From Pyropia yezoensis (taxonomy: Eukaryota > Rhodophyta > Bangiophyceae > Bangiales > Bangiaceae), in assembly GCA_009829735.1 (NCBI GenBank), contig CM020620.1, forward strand, positions 27,126,951 through 27,190,950: a stretch of DNA of 64,000 nucleotides, given 5' to 3'. The notes under the pieces were generated by a model. That model searched no databases, was not told the origin of the DNA, and saw only the letters and a program-made list of their open reading frames with translations. Within the stretch, counting starts at the first letter, position 1; every line of letters begins with the position of its first letter. Below, piece by piece: positions 20,646 through 29,441 of the stretch. The position numbers were made by a program, and so were the translations under genes.

Positions 20646-22589
20646 ATGGCGACTCCGGGAGTGGAGACGGACTCTCTTGACGAGCGCATGGAGAACACCT
20701 CTTACGGTGCAGCACCCGCCGGGACTTCCGGCGGGGGCTCCGCGATCGCTCCGGGGGACGGGACTCCCGCGTCACCCGGCTTTGGGTTGACGGCGGGGTC
20801 TCCCCCGGAGGCGGGACAAGTTGTCCCGCGTGAGGCCTTGGGGCGGTGGTTTTACCCCGCTTGGCCTCTCTATGAGGAGGGGCTGACTGTTCTTCGCTGT
20901 GGCCGACTTGGCGCAGCGATGGGCCGGGTATGGGACCGCCTGCGGGAGAAGTATCCCCGTAGGGTCGGGTTCCCTGCCGGCTTCAGGACGGACCAGTTTG
21001 CCTTCCTGGACGATGAGGAGGTTGAGGACGTCCAGCGTGCCAAGGCCATGGTGGACCGCGGGGGAACTATCCCGGGTCCCGGCGACTTGCCGACCTTCAC
21101 GTGGGACGCTGTGGCAACTCGCCCACCGTACCTCCACGAGGCCGATCCGCACACTCATCACTTTGATGTGCGGATGGAGAAAGACTTCCGGCGAGGTCCC
21201 TACTTTGTGACCTCGGCTCAACTTGAGTTTCCTCAACAGTCTGCTGCCAGTAAGGAGCAGTACTATCCGAAGAAGCCCGAGTGGTGGCCTCAAGTTGAGG
21301 TCCCCTACGGGTTCCCGGCGTTGTTGCCACGGTTGCTTGACCACTTCGGCTCCGTCATGTTGACGGCTGCCCCTGATCACCTGGTGTGGGCCATGTTGGC
21401 CACCCAGTGGCTCCTCGAGGTCATGTCGACCTGGGTGTCCTGTGTTCAGCGGCGGGGGATGCTCTGGCATCTCCCCCTCCGGCTCCTCCAAGGTTTGGAA
21501 CAGCTCACCCCTCAGCTAGTTGCTGAGGGGTGCTCATCAGGACAACTCACTCTACTTGAGGAGATGCTCCGGCTCCATAAGTTTATCGAGTGGGAGAGCA
21601 TTGAGCACAAGTTGCGCCGCCCCACTCGTGGGCCCAAGGACGATGGCGCACTTCGCCAGTTCGTGTGGGTCGCTCGTGAACTTCACGACGGCCGTGTGGT
21701 CCTACGAGAGGGGTTGGGCATCGGGGACTACCCGTATGCCCCGGGGGTGGATCGCCACACTGCGCCACCCCCGGACAAGCCCATAGTTATGGCCGTGCCA
21801 TCCTATGATGACCATATGACTCAACCCACTGCGGGGGCCCCAAGTCGGGGTCGCAGTTACACCCGGGTACCGCCACCTCGGCGGGCCCCTCCGCTTCCTC
21901 CTGTTCCTTTCCAACCTCACGGGAACATCCCGATCAGCGTGGCCGTGGAGTCTTCCACCCCGGTGTCCACCAACTTGGGGGCCACCCTCCTGACGGTATA
22001 CCCCAAGTTGGTGTTGCCGCCCACGCCTCTAACCTCAGAGATGATGATCACCACGTTGGTGCGCACCATTTCCTGGTTGGCCGCGTCGACCGCAACCCTA
22101 CAGAGTTCCGAGACTCCTCAACTTGAGGAGCGCGTTCGTACTGCAGTGGCGACCGCGAGTTGCGAGTCGGTGGCGGAGTTTATGACAGCCGAGTTGGCTC
22201 GCATTGGGGCTATTATGCCCCAGCCAGCCCCACTTGGGCGTGGCAAACGTCGCGCGAGCCGGGCATACTCGCCTCCTCGCCGTCGTCGCCGACACTCGCG
22301 GCGCTCTCCTTCCGTATCGGAAGACGAGTTGTCTTACTCCGTTTCGGAGTCCTCTACCCCGTCGGAGACGGAGTCTGTCCAGCGTCTGCGTCGCAAACTT
22401 GCGCGCAAGACCAGGCAGAAGAGTGGCCACGGTCGGCGCCACTTGCGCGACCGTGAGGGACGCGACGGTTCCGACTTGGAGCCGCCGCCCCCTCCAACAA
22501 GTGGAGACCGTTATCGGCGTGGGTCTCGCCGCTCGCCTCCACGTGAGGGCGAGGGCCGTGGAGTGGGAGAGTCTAGCATGTGTGCCTAG
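20646..22589 (+). CDS. extra ORF of the Ty3 element, antisense to gag-pol, function unknown
   Basis: From the ATG at 20646 there are 647 codons, and the frame is open upstream to 20475. The product has an acidic/Gly-Ser N-terminus, a globular middle (residues ~60-390) rich in Trp, Leu and charged residues (REALGRWFYPAWPLYEEGLT; LLDHFGSVMLTAAPDHLVWA), a Pro-rich linker, and a basic Arg/Ser-rich tail from ~residue 530 (RRRRRHSRRSPSVSEDE). The tail suggests nucleic-acid binding or nuclear targeting. It lies tail-to-tail with pol (stops 112 bp apart), inside the element's LTRs, so it moves with it. Antisense extra ORFs in this position are known in some plant Ty3 lineages, but I recognise no homologue. 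Composition matches pol, not the host genes. Unspliced and uninterrupted. Confidence 0.72.
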   Translation: MATPGVETDSLDERMENTSYGAAPAGTSGGGSAIAPGDGTPASPGFGLTAGSPPEAGQVVPREALGRWFYPAWPLYEEGLTVLRCGRLGAAMGRVWDRLREKYPRRVGFPAGFRTDQFAFLDDEEVEDVQRAKAMVDRGGTIPGPGDLPTFTWDAVATRPPYLHEADPHTHHFDVRMEKDFRRGPYFVTSAQLEFPQQSAASKEQYYPKKPEWWPQVEVPYGFPALLPRLLDHFGSVMLTAAPDHLVWAMLATQWLLEVMSTWVSCVQRRGMLWHLPLRLLQGLEQLTPQLVAEGCSSGQLTLLEEMLRLHKFIEWESIEHKLRRPTRGPKDDGALRQFVWVARELHDGRVVLREGLGIGDYPYAPGVDRHTAPPPDKPIVMAVPSYDDHMTQPTAGAPSRGRSYTRVPPPRRAPPLPPVPFQPHGNIPISVAVESSTPVSTNLGATLLTVYPKLVLPPTPLTSEMMITTLVRTISWLAASTATLQSSETPQLEERVRTAVATASCESVAEFMTAELARIGAIMPQPAPLGRGKRRASRAYSPPRRRRRHSRRSPSVSEDELSYSVSESSTPSETESVQRLRRKLARKTRQKSGHGRRHLRDREGRDGSDLEPPPPPTSGDRYRRGSRRSPPREGEGRGVGESSMCA

Positions 22590-22700
22590 TTGGCAGCTGC
22601 CTTTGTTGTGAGAGTGTGAGGGTTAGGGCTGTAGTTAAAAGCCACTCTGCGTACCACTTCGACTTGAAGCACTCTCTTGGCACTGTTGCTCGGCCTTCCC

Positions 22701-25700
22701 TCACGTTGAGGGAGGGCTGTTAGGGTCTATCTCATTCCGGGCACAGTACGCCCGGACCTTCTCAGCGGGAAGGTCCTCCACATACTCCCACGTATCATCC
22801 TTGGCTTTGTAGCCAAACCAACGCATCCTCAACATGAGGCGGTCAGTGTCTTCATCCCATCCGTGGTCGATGAACTTATCGAACACGTACTCCTGCGGGC
22901 CCTGTTTGGCCGCAGGCAGTGAGGGGAGGCGCCACGATTCCAACGCACGCGCCCAAGCTGGGTCTCCTGCAGGCGGTGGTGCAACTTTGACCACGTCCTG
23001 TCCGTTCACTGTGCGGACCCCATCGTCACTTTCGATGGTGAAGCGCCGCCCATCAGTACGGAGGACCTGGTACGGTCCCTTCGTCTGGAATACCAGCTTA
23101 CCCCCAGTTGGGGTGTGCGAGTGTACCAGCACCCAGTCACCCTGCTCGGGGACATGTTTAGCATTGCGCACCTTTTTGTCAAAGGTACGCTTGTAGCGCT
23201 TTTGTGCTTTGTCCATCTCAGCCCTGACTTTAGGGATGAGATTTTCAAGCCTAGCGGCGAACTCCGCCTTACTCTCAGTAGGAGTAGGCGTACTGCCACC
23301 ATCCTCCCTAGTTGGGAGCGACCGCCGCACGGCAATAGACCGCACGCGACGGGGGGTCACAAAAGCGAGGGGTACTTCCCCGGTAGATGAGTGAACCTGC
23401 GAATTGTAGGCAGTCGTAAGGATAGAAATGTATTGGTCCCACGTCTTTACGTGCTCACTCACATAGTGGCGTAGCTGCCTAACAATAGTTTTGTTGAAGC
23501 GCTCCACCTGCCCATTAGTTTGTGGGTGGTAGGGGGTGGCATAGTTTGCCTTAACCCCCAACATATCCAGCACTCCCTGAAACAGTACAGACGCAAATTG
23601 CGGTCCATTGTCCGATAGTGTACTATCTGGGATGCCATACGCGGCAACCCAGTGATCTAGGAAGGCTGACACGACCGACATGGCCGTGATCTCTGCCAGT
23701 GGGATCGCTCGCGTAAGTTTCGTGAAGCGGTCACAGATGACCAGGAGGTACTGGTTGCCCTCCTCGGTCACGGGCAGTGGCCCAAGGATGTCCATCGCCA
23801 ACGCGGCGAAGGGCTCCTTGGCCGGGAACAATAGCATAGCCGTACTAGGCCGCCGTTCCATCAGACGATTCTGGGCACAACTTGTGCAGGCAGCCACCCA
23901 ACTGTAGATGTCCACCACCATGGACGGCCAGTAGTACCTGGTCCTCAGGTTCTGGTACAGTTTACTAGACCCCAGGTGTCCACCCGAGGGAGCGTTGTGC
24001 TCCCTCTCAAGGATACTGTCCTTGAGGGATGCGGGGACGACAAGTTGTTCGGTCCCCTGGAATACCCCCCTCCTCATGAGGAGGCCATCGTCTCCCAGAA
24101 AGAAGCGCGTCTCAACCACCGTATCCAGTATATCCCTCTGCGACTTGCAGAAGGGATCCTCGGCCTGGGCCTTCACCACCTCGTCCAGGGACAGGGGCAA
24201 GTACTTCTTGTTCCCTGGCGCCTCGGGGTTCAACGCCTGACCCGAGCGCGTGACTACCCCCACGATGGGGATGTCCTCATCGACTGGGTTAGTGTCCAGC
24301 CCCTCGGTAGGTACCCGAGAGAGGCCGTCGGCAAGGGCATGTTGCCTGCCAGGTCGGTACTCAATGTCAAAGTTGAAGGGTGCCAGTCGCACCCTCCACC
24401 GGTTGAGACGAGTGTTCGTACAGTCCGTCTGAAAGATGAACTGCAACGCGCGGTGGTCACAGCGGATGAGGAACTTCTCACCCTCCAGGTAGTGACGAAG
24501 TGACGTCACCGCCCACACCACTGCGAGTCCTTCCAACTCGGTGACTCCGTAGTTCTTCTCGGCCGAGTTCAGCCCCTTACTAAAGTATCCCACCGGCAAG
24601 TACTCCTTGTCCGGCTGCTGCTGAAGCAACACACAACCAAGTTGGTCGTAGCTAGCGTCCACATCCAGGATGTAGTGGCCTCCCAACCTGGGAATAGCCA
24701 AGATGGGGGGCTTCAGCAGAAGGTCCCGAAGAGTCTCAAAGGATTCCTGCTCCACCCGACTTGGGGGAGGCAGGTTCTTCGGTAGCGTTGAGCTCACTAG
24801 CTCATTCAACGGCTTCGCCACCTTGGCGAAGCCCTTGGTGAAACGTCGGTACACGTTACACATCCCGAGGAAGCTCCTCATCTGGGTCTGGGTCCGGGGG
24901 TACTGAGCCTTACAGATGGCCCTCAAGTTTTTCTCGTTGACACTGAGACGCCCCGGACGGACAACATGTCCCAAGTATTCCACCTCTTGAGTAAAGAGGT
25001 GGCACTTACTCGCCTTCAGTGACACACCGGCGTCAGCAAGTAGCTTGAACACCTGGCCAAGATGGCCAATGTGTTCCTCCGGACTTCGGGAGAACACAAT
25101 GATATCGTCTAGGTACACAAGACAGATCTGCCACCGTACTCCGGCCAGAATCATGTCCATAGCGCGCTGGAAAGTTGCCGGCGCGTTACACAGACCAAAC
25201 GGTAGGCGCTTGCACTGGTAGGTACCACAGTGACAGGTAAAGGTAGTTTTATGCCTGTCCTCCGGGGCAATGGGAATTTGCCAGTACCCCGCGTTACAGT
25301 CCAGGGTAGAGAACACGTTTGCCTCCCCCAGAGAGTCCAGACAGTCATCCATCCTAGGTAGGGGATAACTGTCCTTCACCGTGCTCTCGTTGAGCTTACG
25401 GTAGTCGATACAAAACCGGGGGGTCCCATCAACTTTGGGGACGATAACCACCGGACTCGCCCACTCGGCGTTGCTGGCCTCGATCACATCGAGGGCCTCC
25501 ATGCGAGCAACTTGCTCCTTAACGAGGGCCCTTGAACGAGGTCCTCCCCTATACGGTTGTTGGCGTATAGGGGGTGCACCGGGCTTCAACTCGATCCGGT
25601 GTTGGGTGGCTCTCATGAGTCCCAATTGACCATCCCACAGCTTGCGATATTGGTCCAAGAGGCGTTCAACTTGAACCCTCAACCTGGGGGGGACACCCTC

Positions 25701-26684
25701 CATGTTCACATGGGGTCGAGGAGAGGCAGCCGACTTGGTTTGATGCTTCTCCTTTCCGGACTTCGGGTCGCTACTTGCGCCCGCGTTGAGGGTGACCGCT
25801 ACTACCGGTCCCTCGTGTTGGTCGATATAGCCGAACTTGGCTCCCGACTTGAAGTACTTGGGCGTCGGGCTCAGGTTCATCACCTGGATCCTCCACGGGA
25901 CTCCGGCTTTGGAGTCCATCGTGCCAAGGGCAACATGCACTTGGTGCTTGCGAGCAAGACGGGGGTGAGGGTGCACCAACCCGTTCCCCGTAAAATCAGT
26001 TACAACATCAACGTGCGCCACCGAGTTGGGGGACAACGTGACTTTGCGGGCTAAACGCAGGGTAGCAGTAAACCCTTCCCTCACAGAGCAAACAGGCTTC
26101 GACTGTGAGACTGTCACAGGAGCCACAGACTTTCCCTTACCAAGGATGGGGATAGTCTCCCCATTCATCAACTTGACCCAGTACTCAGGGCCACAAATCA
26201 AAGGCACTTGTGTAACAACATAAGGGGTACCCAGAAGCAGGGGTACCGATATATTCTCAACTACGCCATAGGTCACGTCGACCTCATGGGTCCCCAACCT
26301 AGTTGGTAGGGTCACGGCACCAACGATGGGAAGTACCCCACCATTGATGTCAATCATATGGTCAGCTTTGGACCTCCAGCGTTGGAGCTTCACCTCCTTT
26401 GGTAATAGCGACTTGCGTATCAAGGAGGCTCCTGACCCGGTATCAAGTACGATACGGGTACAGCATGCACGGCCGGGGGCAAGTTGCACCCGTCCAGCCA
26501 CCTGGAAGTTCTCACCCGTCAGCACCGCGATGACCCGACGTGGGTTTACGTTCTTGGGGAGTCCTACCCGAGGTGGGCGGACTCCCTTAGGTCGCCGCAG
26601 TATCCGGCACGGTTGGTTCGTCCTCCTGGCCCACTTGGCCGAGGCTGCCGTTGTGAGCTTCGGACGACCAGCCCCAACGGTCAT
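22701..26684 (-). CDS. pol: Ty3/gypsy Pol polyprotein (PR-RT-RH-IN-chromodomain)
   Basis: 1327 codons, intact. Aspartic protease with DTGSGAS at residues 81-87. Reverse transcriptase begins near 380 (VIEASNAEWASPVVIVPKVD), with the catalytic YLDDIIVFS at ~525. RNase H follows (VDASYDQLGCVLLQQQ, ~677). Integrase has an HHCC zinc finger (H..H..CTSCAQNR, ~890-940) and D,D,E core residues (AMDILG; LSDNGPQF at ~1025; E in NGQVERFN). The C-terminal chromodomain (YVFDKFIDHGWDEDTDRL... WFGYKAKDDTWEYVEDLP) is at ~1255-1315 and would target integration to marked chromatin. The ATG at 26684 overlaps the gag stop as ATGA, suggesting re-initiation or frameshift coupling with gag. Complete enough to be active. 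Confidence 0.93.
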   Translation of the reverse strand: MTVGAGRPKLTTAASAKWARRTNQPCRILRRPKGVRPPRVGLPKNVNPRRVIAVLTGENFQVAGRVQLAPGRACCTRIVLDTGSGASLIRKSLLPKEVKLQRWRSKADHMIDINGGVLPIVGAVTLPTRLGTHEVDVTYGVVENISVPLLLGTPYVVTQVPLICGPEYWVKLMNGETIPILGKGKSVAPVTVSQSKPVCSVREGFTATLRLARKVTLSPNSVAHVDVVTDFTGNGLVHPHPRLARKHQVHVALGTMDSKAGVPWRIQVMNLSPTPKYFKSGAKFGYIDQHEGPVVAVTLNAGASSDPKSGKEKHQTKSAASPRPHVNMEGVPPRLRVQVERLLDQYRKLWDGQLGLMRATQHRIELKPGAPPIRQQPYRGGPRSRALVKEQVARMEALDVIEASNAEWASPVVIVPKVDGTPRFCIDYRKLNESTVKDSYPLPRMDDCLDSLGEANVFSTLDCNAGYWQIPIAPEDRHKTTFTCHCGTYQCKRLPFGLCNAPATFQRAMDMILAGVRWQICLVYLDDIIVFSRSPEEHIGHLGQVFKLLADAGVSLKASKCHLFTQEVEYLGHVVRPGRLSVNEKNLRAICKAQYPRTQTQMRSFLGMCNVYRRFTKGFAKVAKPLNELVSSTLPKNLPPPSRVEQESFETLRDLLLKPPILAIPRLGGHYILDVDASYDQLGCVLLQQQPDKEYLPVGYFSKGLNSAEKNYGVTELEGLAVVWAVTSLRHYLEGEKFLIRCDHRALQFIFQTDCTNTRLNRWRVRLAPFNFDIEYRPGRQHALADGLSRVPTEGLDTNPVDEDIPIVGVVTRSGQALNPEAPGNKKYLPLSLDEVVKAQAEDPFCKSQRDILDTVVETRFFLGDDGLLMRRGVFQGTEQLVVPASLKDSILEREHNAPSGGHLGSSKLYQNLRTRYYWPSMVVDIYSWVAACTSCAQNRLMERRPSTAMLLFPAKEPFAALAMDILGPLPVTEEGNQYLLVICDRFTKLTRAIPLAEITAMSVVSAFLDHWVAAYGIPDSTLSDNGPQFASVLFQGVLDMLGVKANYATPYHPQTNGQVERFNKTIVRQLRHYVSEHVKTWDQYISILTTAYNSQVHSSTGEVPLAFVTPRRVRSIAVRRSLPTREDGGSTPTPTESKAEFAARLENLIPKVRAEMDKAQKRYKRTFDKKVRNAKHVPEQGDWVLVHSHTPTGGKLVFQTKGPYQVLRTDGRRFTIESDDGVRTVNGQDVVKVAPPPAGDPAWARALESWRLPSLPAAKQGPQEYVFDKFIDHGWDEDTDRLMLRMRWFGYKAKDDTWEYVEDLPAEKVRAYCARNEIDPNSPPST

Positions 26685-28627
26685 TCGTTTCCCGCCGACT
26701 TGGCGTCCGAATCTGAGGGCGGGGAGGAAGACGACGAGTCCGAGGACGACGTGTCCGCTTCCTCCGCCGAGGGTGTGGCGACCGCAACGACCGGTCGAGA
26801 CCCACCCTCGCGGCGTGAACGTACTTCGTTCGTAGCCGACTTTTTACTCGCATTCCTAACAAGTTGTTGGATGCGTTTACTCAACTCGGGGCAATCATAT
26901 GCCCAGTGACCATCGGAGTTGCAGTTCCAACACCGATGGTCCGGTCCGGGAGGGGTCTTCCCAACTGGGGAAGACGAAGGGATACCCTGGGAAGTTCCCA
27001 CGGCAGCTACCACCCTCTCCTTGCGGATTCGGCGTGCCTCTCTCAACTCTCTGGCCTGGCGCGCCTCCTCCCGTTCCTTGGCCAACTCGGCCTGACGCTC
27101 CTGGCGTTGTTCCTCCCGCAACTTGCGGTAGGCCTCGCCTCTGCGGTAGGCGAACCTGGCCAACTCGGCCAGGGTCGCCCGGGCAGTGTTATGCTCCCGG
27201 GTCTCCATCCGGACTGACCAATGGAGCACCTCCACAAACCGACTCTTTACCACAGCTTGTGGATGAAGAAACCCACAAAGATTGTTGAGCTTACGGACTC
27301 GCTCCGCAAAGGACAACTCGTCCTCCGCCTCTTCCTGATGGGCTTGCGTAAACTCCTCGACTTGAGAAGCCAACGCTGCCTCATCAACCATGGCTCTCAA
27401 CAACCAGTCGACGAGCTCCAAATAGGACGTCACCTCCCAAGCGCCTCCACTTGAGGAGCTGGGCATGACGGACATAAGTTCTGTCCGCAGGTCGCCCTTC
27501 GTAAACTCCTGTAGCATGTAAAAAGCCATGCCTTCACTTATGGCATTGTCGTCACAGGCCTTTGTGAAACGACGTAGGAACTCAAAGACACGGAGGGGGG
27601 GAGTTCCGTCCCACTCCGCTTTGTGCCCAAAAGAATGAAGTGCATTCTTCTTGGCACGGCCCATGGCTCGGGCCTGGTCAGGACCATACGCCACCGACTT
27701 GTTGTGGAGGGCGTAGGTTTCACAGTCAAAGATCCGCTGGTAGACCGGGTTGGCTACCTGGATCTTGGGCGGCACCTCACGTTGAGGGAACAGCCGCTGT
27801 GGCACTGGGGTAAGTTGACCCTCAGCGACTGTAGTCTGGTACGGCGAGCTTGGTGTAGCCGCCGGCGTTTCCGAGGGGAACTCCCCCATGAAGGGCGTGT
27901 GCCCCACCGAGTATGGTGTGGCTCCCTCGTTGGGAGTCACAGGTGTCGCCCCCAGTTCGGGGCGACCAGAGATAGGCGTAAGGGGGGATTCCCCCTGCGC
28001 CTGCGGGCTCGAAAGCCCCAATCCGGTCTGGACATTAAGGCCATCTGGCAAACTCGCCACAATCTGATTCAGAATAGTATTCGTCATCGTGACCACCACG
28101 TCCGGCAAAGTCGGCCGCAACACATTGGTCGCCTCCCGACGGACAGTTTCCGCGAGGAGTGGATTGACGACTCCAGTTGAGTCTCGGTCCGCCTCCGGGA
28201 GTCCACCTGAGGGGTAACCACGTTCCTCAGGGGTCTCAACCGGGGGCATGGGCGCGAGCCCATCGCCGACCAACGGAGGTCCGCCGTCCTCCGAAAGCCT
28301 AGTTGGCGACGGCTCCAAGCCAAAGTTGGCTCCAACCCGAGTGGAACCCGCGGGGACAGTCCTCACCCCTTGGGACGTTCCCGTTGAGTATACCACTCGG
28401 TGGCCAGACTTCGGCCCACCCACATCAGAAGTGTCACCCGAGTGAACTCCCGACTGAGTCGGGGTGGCCTGTTGCCCGCCCGCACTTCCAGTCCTGCTGG
28501 CTTGAGGGACCTCTAGTCCCTCTGCGACCCCAGGTAAACCCACCTGTGTCTCACCAGTATTCAAAGGCACTGAAGTACGTGCGTCACCCGTGTACTCCCC
28601 GGACGACGGGGGGTCCGAGCTAGCCAT
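26681..28627 (-). CDS. gag: Ty3/gypsy Gag with CCHC zinc knuckle
   Basis: From the ATG at 28627 there are 648 codons. The first ~230 residues are disordered, rich in Gly/Ser/Pro/Thr. The capsid-like region is about 290-480 (VYQRIFDCETYALHNKSVAY; GMAFYMLQEFTKGDLRTELM). A Lys/Arg/Glu coiled segment follows (REEQRQERQAELAKEREEAR). The nucleocapsid knuckle CWNCNSDGHWAYDC is near residue 580, and the C-terminus is Ser/Asp-rich. It assembles the particle and binds the element RNA. A GTG-initiated extension to 28651 is open but the ATG is preferred. It ends in TGA overlapping the pol ATG by four bases. Intact. Confidence 0.9.
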   Translation of the reverse strand: MASSDPPSSGEYTGDARTSVPLNTGETQVGLPGVAEGLEVPQASRTGSAGGQQATPTQSGVHSGDTSDVGGPKSGHRVVYSTGTSQGVRTVPAGSTRVGANFGLEPSPTRLSEDGGPPLVGDGLAPMPPVETPEERGYPSGGLPEADRDSTGVVNPLLAETVRREATNVLRPTLPDVVVTMTNTILNQIVASLPDGLNVQTGLGLSSPQAQGESPLTPISGRPELGATPVTPNEGATPYSVGHTPFMGEFPSETPAATPSSPYQTTVAEGQLTPVPQRLFPQREVPPKIQVANPVYQRIFDCETYALHNKSVAYGPDQARAMGRAKKNALHSFGHKAEWDGTPPLRVFEFLRRFTKACDDNAISEGMAFYMLQEFTKGDLRTELMSVMPSSSSGGAWEVTSYLELVDWLLRAMVDEAALASQVEEFTQAHQEEAEDELSFAERVRKLNNLCGFLHPQAVVKSRFVEVLHWSVRMETREHNTARATLAELARFAYRRGEAYRKLREEQRQERQAELAKEREEARQARELREARRIRKERVVAAVGTSQGIPSSSPVGKTPPGPDHRCWNCNSDGHWAYDCPELSKRIQQLVRNASKKSATNEVRSRREGGSRPVVAVATPSAEEADTSSSDSSSSSPPSDSDAKSAGNE

Positions 28628-28727
28628 GTTGGCTAACGATCCGTATGACACGGTCCAAGTCCACCGTTCCTCTGAGACAGAGGGCCCCCTACACCCGGGT
28701 GCACCCGGAGGTAAAGTTTACCTCTGT

Positions 28728-28744
28728 CCCCTGCTGCTCCACCA
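28728..28744 (-). promoter_or_regulatory. tRNA primer-binding site of the Ty3 element
   Basis: Two bases inside the 5' LTR the element reads tggtggagcagcagggg. Its complement, cccctgctgctccacca, ends in CCA and looks like the 3' acceptor and T-arm end of a tRNA. This is the standard minus-strand primer arrangement. Which tRNA cannot be decided without the host tRNA set. Confidence 0.75.
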
Positions 28745-28746
28745 AA

Positions 28747-29216
28747 TGTGGCAAAAACCACATGCACACACGGCACCCAAGTTGGGGCGGTGTGCAAGGG
28801 CTGCCTCCCGTGTCGGAGGAACCGGAAGAAGTGCAAGTCCCACACACTCTGTCCCTGTTGTGGGGCAAACCCCCCCACGGACAAACAAGAGGATGGTGTG
28901 TGGTCCAACAGTTTCTAGGTCGGGACGGGGACGCAGGGCCAAGCCCCGCTGTCCCTCCCCTTATCCCCCCAGGGTCCACTCAGAATCTCGCCACTCAGAA
29001 TCTCCCACCCCAGCACCTGCCCACCGGGCCACACGAAAATTCAAGACGATAAATGCAGAAAACCCTCAAATCCAAGTTGGATTTACTACTAAGCTAACTA
29101 TCCCAAACTTAGGGAATATGGACCCAAATGCAGGGGGAGGAACGGATCAGGCTAGTGGCCTGCCGCCCCTTGCATAGCACGTGTTGCCCCCCTACCTGGG
29201 GGTCAATACTGCCACA
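28747..29216 (-). repeat. 5' LTR of the Ty3 element (470 bp)
   Basis: Begins tgtggcaaaaacc and ends tactgccaca on the plus strand, so it reads TG...CA in element sense. It differs from the 3' LTR by a handful of substitutions and lacks the 184-bp duplication. Confidence 0.93.
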
Positions 29217-29405
29217 CTCCCCACCGGCGCCGTGCGGGCGTCGGCGGCGGCAGCGGCGGTGGCGGCGGTGCCGCCGGCGGGGTGGTCCGCCGCGGCCGCC
29301 GCGCGGCAGCTGCTGTCGGTGGTGGGGGCCGCGGGGGGGGTCCGCCCGCGCGGCGGCGGCGACGGCGGCGTTTGTGGCCGACGGGGGGGGGCTGGGCGGT
29401 GGAGC

Positions 29406-29441
<36 letters not shown>

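Larger units (their letters stand above)
19655..29216 (-). mobile_element. Ty3/gypsy chromovirus-like LTR retrotransposon, ~9.6 kb
   Basis: Minus-strand order is 5' LTR (28747-29216), primer-binding site, gag, pol (protease, RT, RNase H, integrase, chromodomain), an extra ORF on the opposite strand, polypurine tract, 3' LTR (19655-20307). LTR ends are TGTGGC...CCACA in element sense. The pol domain order places it in Metaviridae-type (Ty3) elements, and the C-terminal chromodomain points to a chromovirus. gag and pol are both open, and the LTRs are nearly identical outside one tandem duplication, so the insertion is recent. Flanking 5-mers (gtttg and ctccc) differ, so no target duplication is present. 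Confidence 0.92.
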
